From Candidatus Thioglobus sp. (GTDB taxonomy: Bacteria > Pseudomonadota > Gammaproteobacteria > PS1 > Pseudothioglobaceae): a stretch of DNA of 7,894 bases. Location: assembly GCA_015163925.1 (NCBI GenBank), contig JAAOIF010000041.1, forward strand, positions 1-7,894, read 5' to 3'. The notes beneath the pieces were generated by a model. That model was not told where the DNA came from. It did not search any database and saw only the letters and a list, made by a program, of their open reading frames with translations. Positions 1-6,615 of the stretch are shown in pieces (position 1 is the stretch's first letter; each line of letters opens with the position of its first letter). Made by a program: the position numbers and the translations under genes.

Positions 1-161
1 ACATTTCCAGCGCCGCCGAGAACCGTATTTTCCTTATAAATATCAACGATTTGCACCGGCGCTTCCGGCGAAATCCGCTCGCTCGAGCCCCATAAATAAT
101 GGTCAATCATCAAATCTCCGATGACTAAAATTTTAGGGCTTTTTTGTTTAAAATCAATCAT
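1..161 (-). CDS. hldE: HldE (RfaE), D-glycero-beta-D-manno-heptose-7-phosphate kinase / heptose-1-P adenylyltransferase, N-terminal fragment
   Basis: The first 53 codons are present and the rest lies beyond the window edge. The translation begins MIDFKQKSPKILVIGDLMID and continues with HYLWGSSERISPEAPVQIVD and then a GGAGN motif. This is the start of the PfkB/ribokinase-type kinase domain of HldE: the GD.M.D.Y..G..ERISPEAPV block is typical of the family. HldE phosphorylates D-glycero-D-manno-heptose 7-phosphate, and in bifunctional forms also adds AMP, on the route to ADP-heptose for LPS inner core. It acts in the cytoplasm. Whether the C-terminal adenylyltransferase domain is present cannot be seen. 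The ATG at 161-159 overlaps the toxin stop codon (ATGA), so translation is probably coupled to the toxin gene. No clear Shine-Dalgarno sequence precedes it. The partner gene hldD lies upstream on the same strand beyond the toxin-antitoxin pair. Confidence 0.9.
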   Translation of the reverse strand, partial: MIDFKQKSPKILVIGDLMIDHYLWGSSERISPEAPVQIVDIYKENTVLGGAGN

Positions 162-427
162 TGTATTTTTAGTTTTTTATAAAAGTTTTCATTTACTCCA
201 AGCAGTAATAATAAACGATAATTCCGGCGAAATTGATAAGCTAATAAAAATTGCTGGTTCAAACAGTTAAATTTATACACAAAAACGCCAGCCAAATCGC
301 CTGATTTTTCCTTGCCTAACAGGGGATTTTTAATAATATTTTTAATCGCCTGATTAACAATAACTCGTTGATTTTTATGTAATTTTTTATAAACACGCTT
401 GAAAGATGGTTTTTGCTCAATATTCAT
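158..427 (-). CDS. RelE/ParE-family toxin of a type II toxin-antitoxin pair
   Basis: This is an 89-residue basic protein, the usual size for RelE/ParE-fold toxins. Seen in the sequence: an N-terminal FKRVYKKLHKNQR helix region rich in Lys/Arg (9-21), a central G-D-L-A-G-V-x-V-Y-K-F strand block (43-53), and a C-terminal G-x-N-E-N-F-Y-K-K-L-K tail (77-87). The FK..YKKL...Q, GDLAG..VYKF and ENFY..LK arrangement is typical of one RelE/ParE subgroup. Members of this fold either cleave ribosome-bound mRNA (RelE) or poison DNA gyrase (ParE); the sequence alone does not decide which. The gene follows the antitoxin by 13 bp, in the common antitoxin-first order, and its TGA stop overlaps the hldE start. 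The upstream spacer has no strong ribosome binding site, so it may depend on coupling from the antitoxin gene. The reading frame is intact. Confidence 0.82.
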   Translation of the reverse strand: MNIEQKPSFKRVYKKLHKNQRVIVNQAIKNIIKNPLLGKEKSGDLAGVFVYKFNCLNQQFLLAYQFRRNYRLLLLLGVNENFYKKLKIQ

Positions 428-434
428 TTAAGGC

Positions 435-455
435 TTTGATTTAAGAAAAATCAAA
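435..455. repeat. 8-bp perfect inverted repeat over the antitoxin stop codon
   Basis: TTTGATTT (435-442) and AAATCAAA (448-455) are perfect reverse complements separated by five bases. In the minus-strand transcript this would form a weak AU-rich hairpin covering the antitoxin TAA (443-441), about eight bases before the toxin ATG. It might modulate toxin translation, but only one G-C pair stabilises it, so its effect is uncertain. It lacks the GC-rich stem expected of a terminator. Confidence 0.3.
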
Positions 456-647
456 CGGCTCGTTTGCTTCATTTTTGGCGATGAGAATTTTTTCAACCAT
501 TTCTATGGACAAATCCGGATTATCCAATGCCGCATGACCGATTCTTGCCCAATATTCAATTTGGTTAGGAATGGTGCGTAACTCCGCCCGTGCCTGTATT
601 TTAGCTTGGTCGTATAAATTTTCATTGACTCGAATTGAAATGCTCAT
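441..647 (-). CDS. ParD-like antitoxin
   Basis: This 68-residue protein resembles the ParD-like antitoxin family (Pfam ParD_like). The N-terminal SISIRVNENLYDQAK segment (2-16) fits the beta strand and first helix of a ribbon-helix-helix DNA-binding fold. The central R-T-I-P-N-Q-I-E-Y-W-A-R-I-G block (24-37) is the family hallmark, usually seen as a QIEYWA.IG motif. The acidic, Asn-rich C-terminus (from about residue 57) would bind and neutralise the toxin. Such antitoxins usually repress their own promoter, alone or with the toxin. A near-palindrome at 658-673 immediately upstream is a candidate operator. The gene starts 28 bp after the hldD stop codon and the ATG has no clear Shine-Dalgarno sequence. 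It is the first gene of a two-gene cassette with the downstream toxin. Identity as an antitoxin is well supported by motif, size and neighbour; regulatory behaviour is inferred. Confidence 0.82.
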   Translation of the reverse strand: MSISIRVNENLYDQAKIQARAELRTIPNQIEYWARIGHAALDNPDLSIEMVEKILIAKNEANEPFDFS

Positions 648-653
648 AATTTT

Positions 654-683
654 ATTTTACTACAATTGTGGTAAATTATTCAA
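654..683 (-). promoter_or_regulatory. Candidate sigma-70-type promoter of the toxin-antitoxin pair
   Basis: Read on the minus strand, TTGAAT (683-678) and TAAAAT (659-654) are separated by 18 bp and sit just upstream of the antitoxin ATG. The -35 hexamer would overlap the last codons and stop of hldD. This would give the cassette, and possibly hldE, a promoter independent of hldD. It is a consensus match only, and such matches are common in AT-rich DNA. Confidence 0.35.
658..673. promoter_or_regulatory. Near-palindrome, candidate antitoxin operator
   Basis: TACTACAATTGTGGTA is a 16-bp inverted repeat with a perfect 8-bp core (ACAATTGT) and one mismatched pair. It lies between the putative -35 and -10 elements of the antitoxin promoter. 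That is where ribbon-helix-helix antitoxins typically bind to repress their own operon. The role is inferred from position and symmetry. Confidence 0.4.
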
Positions 684-1677
684 CTTGTGAAAATAGCTGT
701 TTTATCTCGGAAATATAGGCTTTGATTCCGGCTTCTAAAGTGATTTTTGGCTCAAAACCTAATTGGATTTTGCTCTGGCTGATGTCGGCTTGAGTGTGCA
801 TTTGGTAGCCGCTGTAAGGGTTTGGAATTGACTGAATTGGCAGATTTGTGCCGAGTTCTTTTTGCAAAATATCGGCGATGTCTTGGAAGCTTCTGGGGCT
901 GCCGCTGCCGACATTGTAAGTGCCGTTTTGCTTAGGCGCGCAGGCTAAAATATTGGCTTGGACGACATCTTTAATATTAACAAAATCGCGTAAAATTTTG
1001 TCTGAACCGGTGAAAAGTTTTGGTGATTTGCCGCTTAAAATCTGATGCCCGAGCTGAATTACCATTGAGGCAGTTTTGCCTTTGTAATACTCTTTTGAGC
1101 CATAAACATTGAAAAATCTCAGCCCGACAATGCTTAATTTTGGGTTGTTTTCGGCGAACCGTTTGGCGATTTTATCCATCATATATTTGCTAAATCCATA
1201 AGGATTTTCGGGGCTTTCCTGACCGACAGTTTGCGGCGAGGGCAAGCTCCCATAAGTTGCCGCCGAGCTGGCATAAACCATTGCCGCTTGGTCTTTTTTG
1301 GCGATTTGGAGTAAGTCATAAAACGAATTAACATTGGTTTTCAGCACCTCTTCTTGGTCATAAACCCGAGTGTCAGAAATCGCCGCCTGATGAAAAATAT
1401 AGTCAAATTTGTAATTTTCCAATAGCGCTAAATCGGCTTTATTATTAATATTTCCGCAAATAATTTCGCCGTTAAAACCAATCAAATTTTTGTAATGACC
1501 GAAGCTTTTTAGGTTTCCATTGGCAAATTTCGCCCCGCTTCTGAAGCAATCAAAAATTATAATATGCGAATTAGGGTAATTTTCTTGCAAGTAAAATGCT
1601 AAATTACTACCGATGAAACCTGCGCCACCAGTGATTAAAATGGTTTTAGAGTTAAAATCAATATTATTATCGGTCAT
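676..1677 (-). CDS. hldD: HldD (RfaD/WaaD), ADP-L-glycero-D-manno-heptose 6-epimerase
   Basis: This 333-residue protein is an extended short-chain dehydrogenase/reductase. Seen: the NAD(P)-binding GGAGFIG motif (17-23), HQAAISDT (96-103), the catalytic-region YASSAATYG (135-143) with the YGFSK Tyr160/Lys164 pair, RFFNVYG (187-193), KTASMV (201-206), RDFV (230-233) and HTQADIS near residue 294. The ASSAATYG, FNVYG, KG.(A)SMV and TQAD signatures separate HldD from UDP-sugar epimerases. The enzyme inverts C6 of ADP-D-glycero-D-manno-heptose to give the L,D form used for LPS inner core, in the cytoplasm. It is slightly longer than the E. coli enzyme (about 310), with extra sequence after the first beta-alpha-beta unit that resembles Campylobacter versions. 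The ATG at 1677 is the first in frame before the Rossmann motif. HldE, another enzyme of the pathway, is encoded downstream beyond the toxin-antitoxin pair. Confidence 0.9.
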   Translation of the reverse strand: MTDNNIDFNSKTILITGGAGFIGSNLAFYLQENYPNSHIIIFDCFRSGAKFANGNLKSFGHYKNLIGFNGEIICGNINNKADLALLENYKFDYIFHQAAISDTRVYDQEEVLKTNVNSFYDLLQIAKKDQAAMVYASSAATYGSLPSPQTVGQESPENPYGFSKYMMDKIAKRFAENNPKLSIVGLRFFNVYGSKEYYKGKTASMVIQLGHQILSGKSPKLFTGSDKILRDFVNIKDVVQANILACAPKQNGTYNVGSGSPRSFQDIADILQKELGTNLPIQSIPNPYSGYQMHTQADISQSKIQLGFEPKITLEAGIKAYISEIKQLFSQVE

Positions 1678-1769
1678 TTTTTATCTGAAAAAAGTTGCAA
1701 GTTGTTATGTTAAACAAAATTTGAGGAAACATAAGTATAATCCATCAATTTTACACAAGAGATATTAGT
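1678..1769. promoter_or_regulatory. Divergent intergenic region with candidate pgi promoter
   Basis: This 92-bp gap separates the leftward heptose genes from the rightward sugar-nucleotide operon, so it should hold promoters in both directions. On the plus strand a perfect TATAAT (1736-1741) lies 28 bp before the pgi ATG. No good -35 is found at 16-18 bp, which is tolerable in Campylobacterota, where -35 boxes are poorly conserved. On the minus strand TATACT (1739-1734) overlaps it and could serve hldD. The Shine-Dalgarno-like AAGAG (1757-1761) lies 8 bp from the pgi start. A short tandem AAGTTGC/AAGTTGT occurs at 1692-1705. Confidence 0.5.
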
Positions 1770-2975
1770 ATGAAATATTGTAAAAATTTCTATCAAATTA
1801 AAGCAAATGACGAGATTTTTTCCAAGCTCAAAGCCGAGCGTGAAACCGCAGAAGTCGGATATTATCAGCTGCCTTATCAGGATTTGACGCAGATTAAAAA
1901 TCATGCAAAAAGTGTTACTAAAAGCCATATTGTGGTGGTCGGAATTGGCGGCTCAAGCTTAGGTGCAAAGGCGATTTACGAGTTTTTATTACTGTCAAAT
2001 TCATACCAAAAAGACTTGTTGTTTTTGGAGACGACAGCGCCGTTAGAGATAAATCATTGCCTCAAAAAAATTGATTTGAATGATGCGCATTTTGTGGTGA
2101 TTTCCAAGTCTGGCAATACGATTGAGACTATTAGTTTGTTTAAATATTTGGATGGTTTGGTGAAAATTGATAAGTCAAATTGCACGATTATTTCGCAGAA
2201 AAATAGCAAATTGACCGATTTTGCTAATGCTAATAATATCAAATCATTTGCTTTGGCGGAGAATATTGGCGGGCGATTTTCTGTTTTTAGTGAGGTCGGA
2301 TTAGTGCCGCTGGCGATGGTTGGAGTGGATATTGAAAATCTGCTGAATGGCGCTAAAAGAGTGGCTGAGAGCTTTTTTGAAAAGGGGGATTATTACCAGC
2401 CGATTATTGAAAAAGCGCGTTTTTTGGTGGAAAATAAACACCGTTTTAACATCAATGCGATTTTTTCCTATTGCACTTCGCTTGAGAGTTTTAACAAGTG
2501 GTATGTCCAGCTGTGGGCGGAAAGTTTGGGCAAAATTAATATTAATCGGACTCGGCAGGCTTTCACTCCGATTGCCCTGATTGGACCGGTTGACCAGCAT
2601 AGTTTTTTGCAGCTGATTATTGATGGCGTAAGGGATAAAACGGTAACTTTCATCAAAATTGACGACCTCAAAGATAACACTAAAATTCCTAATTCCACTC
2701 CAGATTTAGGCTTGGATTATGTTGATGGGCTGAGTTTTGACCAGCTGCTGAACGCTCAGGCGGATGCGACAATCGCTGCTGTGAAGGCGCAAAAAGACAT
2801 TCCGTATGATGTGGTTACGATTTCCACGGCGGATGAATATAATATTGCAAAATTGATGTTTATTTATCAGCTGCTGGTTTCGGCGATTGGGCAATTTTTG
2901 CAAATTAACACCTACGACCAGCCGGGAGTTGAGCATGGCAAGCAGATTTTGGCAAAACAATTAAAGGAAAAATGA
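1770..2975 (+). CDS. pgi: Glucose-6-phosphate isomerase (phosphoglucose isomerase)
   Basis: This 401-residue protein carries the full set of phosphoglucose isomerase landmarks: GIGGSSLGAKA (58-68), the phosphosugar-binding SKSGNTIET (112-120), ENIGGRFSVFSEVGL (164-178), WAESLGK with the presumed catalytic Glu251 (249-255), GPVDQHS with His277 (272-278), and C-terminal QPGVEHGK with Lys391 (384-391). It interconverts glucose-6-P and fructose-6-P in the cytoplasm. It is much shorter than the ~550-residue E. coli type and matches the compact form known from Campylobacterota and some other phyla. It opens the rightward operon and overlaps galU by ATGA. In this context it probably feeds hexose phosphates both to GalU (through phosphoglucomutase) and to ManC (through fructose-6-P and mannose-6-P), although a role in general glycolysis or gluconeogenesis is equally likely. 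Confidence 0.95.
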   Translation: MKYCKNFYQIKANDEIFSKLKAERETAEVGYYQLPYQDLTQIKNHAKSVTKSHIVVVGIGGSSLGAKAIYEFLLLSNSYQKDLLFLETTAPLEINHCLKKIDLNDAHFVVISKSGNTIETISLFKYLDGLVKIDKSNCTIISQKNSKLTDFANANNIKSFALAENIGGRFSVFSEVGLVPLAMVGVDIENLLNGAKRVAESFFEKGDYYQPIIEKARFLVENKHRFNINAIFSYCTSLESFNKWYVQLWAESLGKININRTRQAFTPIALIGPVDQHSFLQLIIDGVRDKTVTFIKIDDLKDNTKIPNSTPDLGLDYVDGLSFDQLLNAQADATIAAVKAQKDIPYDVVTISTADEYNIAKLMFIYQLLVSAIGQFLQINTYDQPGVEHGKQILAKQLKEK

Positions 2976-3805
2976 TGCAAATTAGCAAATGTTTATTTCC
3001 TGTGGCTGGCTATGGGACGCGTTTTTTGCCGGCTACCAAAGCCATTCCTAAGGAAATGCTGCCGATTTTGACCAAGCCGCTGATTCAATACGGCGTGGAA
3101 GAGGCAATTAGCGCTGGAATTACTACTATGGCGATGGTTACTAATAAGTATAAAAGTGCGATTCAGCAACACTTTGAGCCGCATTTTGAGCTTGAAAAAA
3201 GTATCAGCGGGGCAAAATCTGGCTTGCTTGCTGAGGTGAATGAGATTATTCAAACTTGCGATTTTACTTATGTTGAGCAGCCGCAAATGTTAGGGCTCGG
3301 GCAGGCGATTTATACCGGCAAAAATCTGCTTGGCAATGAGGATTTTGCGGTGATTTTGCCAGATGATTTATGCACAAATTCTGCTGCTTCGGTTCTAAAA
3401 CAAATGACCGGAGTGGCAGCAAAATATCCGGATTGTTGCATTGTGGCAATTGAGGAAGTGCCGCTGGAAAGTGTTAATAAATATGGAATTATTGCTGGCG
3501 AGGAATTGGAAAAAGGCATTTTTAGAGTAAATAATATGGTTGAAAAGCCAGCCCCTGAGCAGGCTCTGAGCAATTTGGCAATTATTGGCAGATATATTTT
3601 GACCCCTGAGATTTTTGCGGTTTTGGAAAATACTCCGGCTGATAAAAATGGTGAAATTCAAATCACCGATGCCTTGTTGACACTGGCTAAACAAGGAAAA
3701 GTTATTGCTTATCAGTTTCAAGGTAAGCGTTTTGATTGTGGTAGTGTTCAGGGTTTTTTGAATGCTAATAATTATTTTGCTAAAAAAGCTGCGTTCAATC
3801 CCTGA
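2972..3805 (+). CDS. galU: UTP-glucose-1-phosphate uridylyltransferase (UDP-glucose pyrophosphorylase)
   Basis: This 277-residue protein belongs to the GalU family of sugar nucleotidyltransferases. The nucleotide-binding signature AGYGTRFLPATKAIPKEMLP spans 12-31. LPDDLC (129-134) holds the metal-binding Asp region, VEKPAP is at 190-195, NGEIQITDA at 226-234 and KRFDCGS at 252-258, all as in bacterial GalU. It makes UDP-glucose from UTP and glucose-1-P for LPS, capsule or UDP-sugar derivatives. Two adjacent ATGs (2972 and 2975) are possible. The first overlaps the pgi stop as ATGA. The second is better spaced (6 bp) from the AAGGA at 2964-2968, so the true protein may lack one Met. Length is normal for the Campylobacterota-type enzyme (about 275). 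Confidence 0.93.
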   Translation: MMQISKCLFPVAGYGTRFLPATKAIPKEMLPILTKPLIQYGVEEAISAGITTMAMVTNKYKSAIQQHFEPHFELEKSISGAKSGLLAEVNEIIQTCDFTYVEQPQMLGLGQAIYTGKNLLGNEDFAVILPDDLCTNSAASVLKQMTGVAAKYPDCCIVAIEEVPLESVNKYGIIAGEELEKGIFRVNNMVEKPAPEQALSNLAIIGRYILTPEIFAVLENTPADKNGEIQITDALLTLAKQGKVIAYQFQGKRFDCGSVQGFLNANNYFAKKAAFNP

Positions 3806-3813
3806 ACATAGCA

Positions 3814-3819
3814 TATAAT
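3814..3819 (+). promoter_or_regulatory. Candidate -10 box for the regulator-manC-gmd-fcl segment
   Basis: A perfect TATAAT lies in the only real gap of the rightward operon, 38 bp before the regulator ATG and just after the galU stop. No convincing -35 hexamer is visible upstream. An imperfect AT-rich dyad (AATTT-GCAT-AAATT, 3838-3851) lies between it and the start codon and could be an operator. Together they suggest that the second half of the operon can be transcribed separately. Confidence 0.35.
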
Positions 3820-3857
3820 CTGTGTTTTGTTAAGTTCAATTTGCATAAATTAAAATT

Positions 3858-4175
3858 ATGGATCTTAAAAATCAAATCAATATTCTCAAAACTTTAGAGC
3901 GTAATCCGACCTGTTCTCAGCGAGATTTAGCCAGTGGCTTAGGAATGAGTTTGGGCAAGGCAAATTATTGCCTCAAAAGCCTTGCTGATAAGGGTTTTAT
4001 CAAGGTTAGGAATTTTCAAAATAGCCAAAATAAAGTCAAATACGCCTACCTTTTGACCCCTCAGGGAGTGCGTGAAAAAACCAAATTAACCGTGCAATTT
4101 CTCAAGCATAAAACCGCTGAATACCAGCAGTTAAAGCTTGAAATCCAGCACCTGAAAGAGGCAATAGGCAAATGA
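3858..4175 (+). CDS. MarR-type winged-helix regulator, EPS-associated family
   Basis: This 105-residue protein has an N-terminal winged helix. Helices around residues 3-15, 20-28 (QRDLASGLGMS) and 33-45 (KANYCLKSLADKGFIKV) form the helix-turn-helix, followed by a wing (NFQNSQNKVKYAYLLTPQG, 52-70). A C-terminal helix (about 76-103) has heptad-like Leu/Ile spacing and is probably a dimerising coiled coil. The layout and the L(A)DKGFIK...K..Y.YLLTP.G signature match the small MarR-like proteins annotated as EPS-associated transcriptional regulators, usually found beside exopolysaccharide genes. The gene has its own upstream gap with a -10-like box and overlaps manC by ATGA. It probably regulates the downstream GDP-mannose/GDP-fucose genes and perhaps itself; ligand and direction of control are unknown. 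There is no obvious Shine-Dalgarno sequence. The winged helix is clear; the subfamily is from memory. Confidence 0.78.
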   Translation: MDLKNQINILKTLERNPTCSQRDLASGLGMSLGKANYCLKSLADKGFIKVRNFQNSQNKVKYAYLLTPQGVREKTKLTVQFLKHKTAEYQQLKLEIQHLKEAIGK

Positions 4176-5590
4176 AAATAGTTCCAATTATCCTCTCAGG
4201 CGGCTCTGGCACAAGGCTTTGGCCATTATCCAGAGCGCAATATCCTAAGCAATATCTGCCGCTAATCGGCGATAAAACCCTATTGCAACAAACGATTTTG
4301 CGCTTGGATGGTTTGGAGAATTTCACCAGCCCGATTGTTATTTGTAACGCCGAGCATCGTTTTTTAGTGGCTGGTCAGTGCCAGCAAATTGGGCTAAATA
4401 ATCCGAATATATTGCTTGAGCCGGTCGGCAGAAATACTGCTCCAGCCATTGCAGCAGCAGCGATGCAAGCTGTTAAAGATTTTGATAATTCTTGTCTTTT
4501 AGTGTTATCCGCCGACCATATTATTGGAGATATTTCCCAATTTCATCAGGCAATTTATGTTGCCGCCGAGCAAGCAAAAAAAGGCAAATTAGTAACTTTT
4601 GGCATTGTTCCAAACTCGGCAAATACGGCTTACGGCTATATAAAATCAGGCAAAAACGATGATAATGGAGCTTATGAAGTTGCAGAATTTGTGGAAAAAC
4701 CGGACGCTCAAACTGCGAAAAAATATCTCCAGCAGGAAAATTATTTGTGGAATAGCGGAATGTTTATGTTTCAGGCGGAAATTGTGTTGGCGGAGCTGAA
4801 AAATTATGCGCCAGAAATTGTAAAAGCGGTTGCAAATGCTATGGCTAAAGCCACACCGGACTTGGATTTTATCCGCATGGGCGAGGCGGAATTTGCAAAA
4901 TCGCCTAATAATTCAATTGATTATGCCTTGCTGGAAAAGTCCAAAAATGTTGTGGTTGTGCCGTTAGATGCCCGCTGGAGCGATATTGGCTCGTGGGCGG
5001 CGCTGTATGAAATTGGCGCAAAAGACCAAAACGGCAATGTGATTTCTGGCGATGTGATTGCTCAAAACACCACTAATACTTACATTTCCGCCAAGCATCA
5101 TTTGGTGGCAACGCTTGGGGTGGAGGATTTGATAATTGTTGATACGGCGGATGCGACTTTTATTGCTAATCGGCAGCGGGCGGGCGAGGTGAAAAATATT
5201 GTTGCCGAGCTGAAAAAAAATCACCGCACTCAGGCGCAAACTCATCGCAAAGTTTATCGCCCCTGGGGCTGGTATGACAGCATTGAGTCCGGCGAACATT
5301 TTCAAGTAAAACGCCTTCACATCAACCCTCAGAGCAAATTATCTTTGCAATTACACCACCGCCGAGCCGAGCATTGGGTGGTGGTAAAAGGGGTGGCAAG
5401 TGTTACTAATGGCGCTGAGAAATTTGAATTAAAACAAGGGCAATCGACCTATATTCCCTTAGGCGTTAAGCATTCTTTGGCGAATAATACCGGCGTAGAA
5501 TTGGAAATTATTGAGACTCAAAGTGGGGCATATTTGGGCGAGGACGACATTGAGCGATTTGAAGATATTTATGGAAGGGTGGAAAAATGA
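4172..5590 (+). CDS. manC: Bifunctional mannose-1-phosphate guanylyltransferase / mannose-6-phosphate isomerase
   Basis: This 472-residue protein has the length and two-domain order of type II PMI/GMP enzymes (AlgA/ManC/CpsB). The N-terminal nucleotidyltransferase domain starts with [14 protein letters not shown] (8-21) and PKQYLPL (25-31), followed by [15 protein letters not shown], the metal-binding SADHI, FVEKPD, LWNSGMF and WSDIGSW. The C-terminal cupin domain (from about residue 360) starts with YRPWGWYDS and contains [23 protein letters not shown] and [19 protein letters not shown]. It isomerises fructose-6-P to mannose-6-P and converts mannose-1-P plus GTP to GDP-mannose; a phosphomannomutase is needed between the two steps and is not in the window. 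In the first cupin motif the more usual HHHRAEHW reads HHRRAEHW, so a potential metal-binding His is Arg. The gene overlaps both neighbours by ATGA. Confidence 0.95.
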   Translation: MKIVPIILSGGSGTRLWPLSRAQYPKQYLPLIGDKTLLQQTILRLDGLENFTSPIVICNAEHRFLVAGQCQQIGLNNPNILLEPVGRNTAPAIAAAAMQAVKDFDNSCLLVLSADHIIGDISQFHQAIYVAAEQAKKGKLVTFGIVPNSANTAYGYIKSGKNDDNGAYEVAEFVEKPDAQTAKKYLQQENYLWNSGMFMFQAEIVLAELKNYAPEIVKAVANAMAKATPDLDFIRMGEAEFAKSPNNSIDYALLEKSKNVVVVPLDARWSDIGSWAALYEIGAKDQNGNVISGDVIAQNTTNTYISAKHHLVATLGVEDLIIVDTADATFIANRQRAGEVKNIVAELKKNHRTQAQTHRKVYRPWGWYDSIESGEHFQVKRLHINPQSKLSLQLHHRRAEHWVVVKGVASVTNGAEKFELKQGQSTYIPLGVKHSLANNTGVELEIIETQSGAYLGEDDIERFEDIYGRVEK

Positions 5591-6615
5591 AAAAAGCATT
5601 TATAACGGGAATTACTGGGCAAGATGGCTCATATTTGGCAGAATTATTATTGGCAAAAAACTACCAAGTGCATGCGATTTTACGGCGTTCATCGGTTTTT
5701 ACAACACAGCGGATTGCTAATATTTTTGAGCATCCAAACCTGAAAACTTACCACGGCGATTTGACCGATTCCAGCAATTTACACAGATTGCTGATGAAAA
5801 TTCGCCCCGATGAGATTTATAATTTGGGCGCTCAATCGCATGTGGCAGTGAGTTTTGAAGTGCCAGAATACACCGCCGATGTGGTCGGATTAGGCGCTAT
5901 TCGCTTGCTGGATGCCGTCCGAGATTTGCCCGATTGCAAATATTATCAAGCCTCAACCAGTGAATTATTTGGCGGCATTCCCGGCACCGAGCCGCAAAGT
6001 GAGACCACGCCGTTTTATCCAAAATCGCCTTATGGGGCAGCAAAACTTTACGCCTATTGGATAACGGTAAATTATCGGGAAGCTTACAATTTGTTTGCTT
6101 GTAACGGCATTTTATTCAATCACGAAAGTCCTCGCCGCGGGCAAACTTTTGTTACTAAAAAAATCACTCAAGCGGTTGCCAGAATTCATCAGGGGCGGCA
6201 AAAAGTGTTAAAACTCGGCAACCTGAACGCCAAGCGCGACTGGGGGCATGCTAAGGATTTTGTATTTGCCCAGTGGCTGATGCTGCAACAAAACCAGCCG
6301 CAGGATTTTGTGATTGCTACTGGCGAGGCGCATACGGTGCGGGAATTTGTTGAGCTGGCATTTCAGCAGGTTGAAATTAGTATCAAATGGCGTGGCGAGG
6401 GCGTGAGCGAGCAAGGCGTAGACAGTAAGACTGGCAAGGTTTTGGTGGAAGTTGAGGCTAAATATTTCCGTCCGGCTGAGGTGGAAATCCTGCGCGGCGA
6501 CCCGAGCAAAGCCGAGCAAGAATTAGGCTGGAAACGCCAAGTCTCATTCCAAGAATTAGTGGCTTCAATGGTCAAATATGACTTGGAAAATGACGATTTC
6601 GGCGGCGAGGAATAG
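5587..6615 (+). CDS. gmd: GDP-mannose 4,6-dehydratase
   Basis: This 342-residue extended SDR enzyme has all the Gmd landmarks: NADP-binding GITGQDG (8-14) followed by [13 protein letters not shown] (32-36) contacting the cofactor phosphate, NLGAQSHV (79-86), the active-site STSELFG (123-129), the Tyr149/Lys153 pair in [14 protein letters not shown] (177-185), [10 protein letters not shown] (217-226) and the C-terminal [14 protein letters not shown] (296-309). It dehydrates GDP-D-mannose to GDP-4-keto-6-deoxy-D-mannose in the cytoplasm, the first committed step to GDP-L-fucose (also to GDP-rhamnose, perosamine or colitose). Its substrate comes from the adjacent ManC, and fcl follows directly. 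The ATG overlaps the manC stop (ATGA), and AAGG at 5575-5578 lies 8 bp upstream as a ribosome binding site. The frame is intact and the length typical. Confidence 0.95.
   Translation: MKKAFITGITGQDGSYLAELLLAKNYQVHAILRRSSVFTTQRIANIFEHPNLKTYHGDLTDSSNLHRLLMKIRPDEIYNLGAQSHVAVSFEVPEYTADVVGLGAIRLLDAVRDLPDCKYYQASTSELFGGIPGTEPQSETTPFYPKSPYGAAKLYAYWITVNYREAYNLFACNGILFNHESPRRGQTFVTKKITQAVARIHQGRQKVLKLGNLNAKRDWGHAKDFVFAQWLMLQQNQPQDFVIATGEAHTVREFVELAFQQVEISIKWRGEGVSEQGVDSKTGKVLVEVEAKYFRPAEVEILRGDPSKAEQELGWKRQVSFQELVASMVKYDLENDDFGGEE

Noticed and set aside
648..675. Possible rho-independent terminator after hldD
   Set aside because: The dyad at 658-673 is not GC-rich and its T/A runs do not follow a stable stem in the right orientation; an operator or promoter explains it better.
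2301..2600. Open frames on both strands within pgi (also 2347-2580 plus, 2468-2698 minus, 2706-2960 minus)
   Set aside because: All fall inside pgi, whose motifs run continuously through the region; none has family motifs or a start signal of its own.
3395..3814. Open 139-codon frame on the minus strand
   Set aside because: It lies antisense to galU, which has full family motifs. The translation is low in recognisable structure and has no ribosome binding site or neighbours on that strand.
3806..3857. Possible terminator after galU
   Set aside because: No GC-rich stem followed by a T run was found; the gap looks like promoter DNA.
4964..5320. Open 118-codon frame on the minus strand
   Set aside because: It is antisense to the well-supported manC gene and shows no recognisable domain; it is a by-product of manC codon use.
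5511..5720. A 69-codon plus-strand frame bridging manC and gmd
   Set aside because: It is out of frame with both well-supported genes, and its translation is not protein-like.
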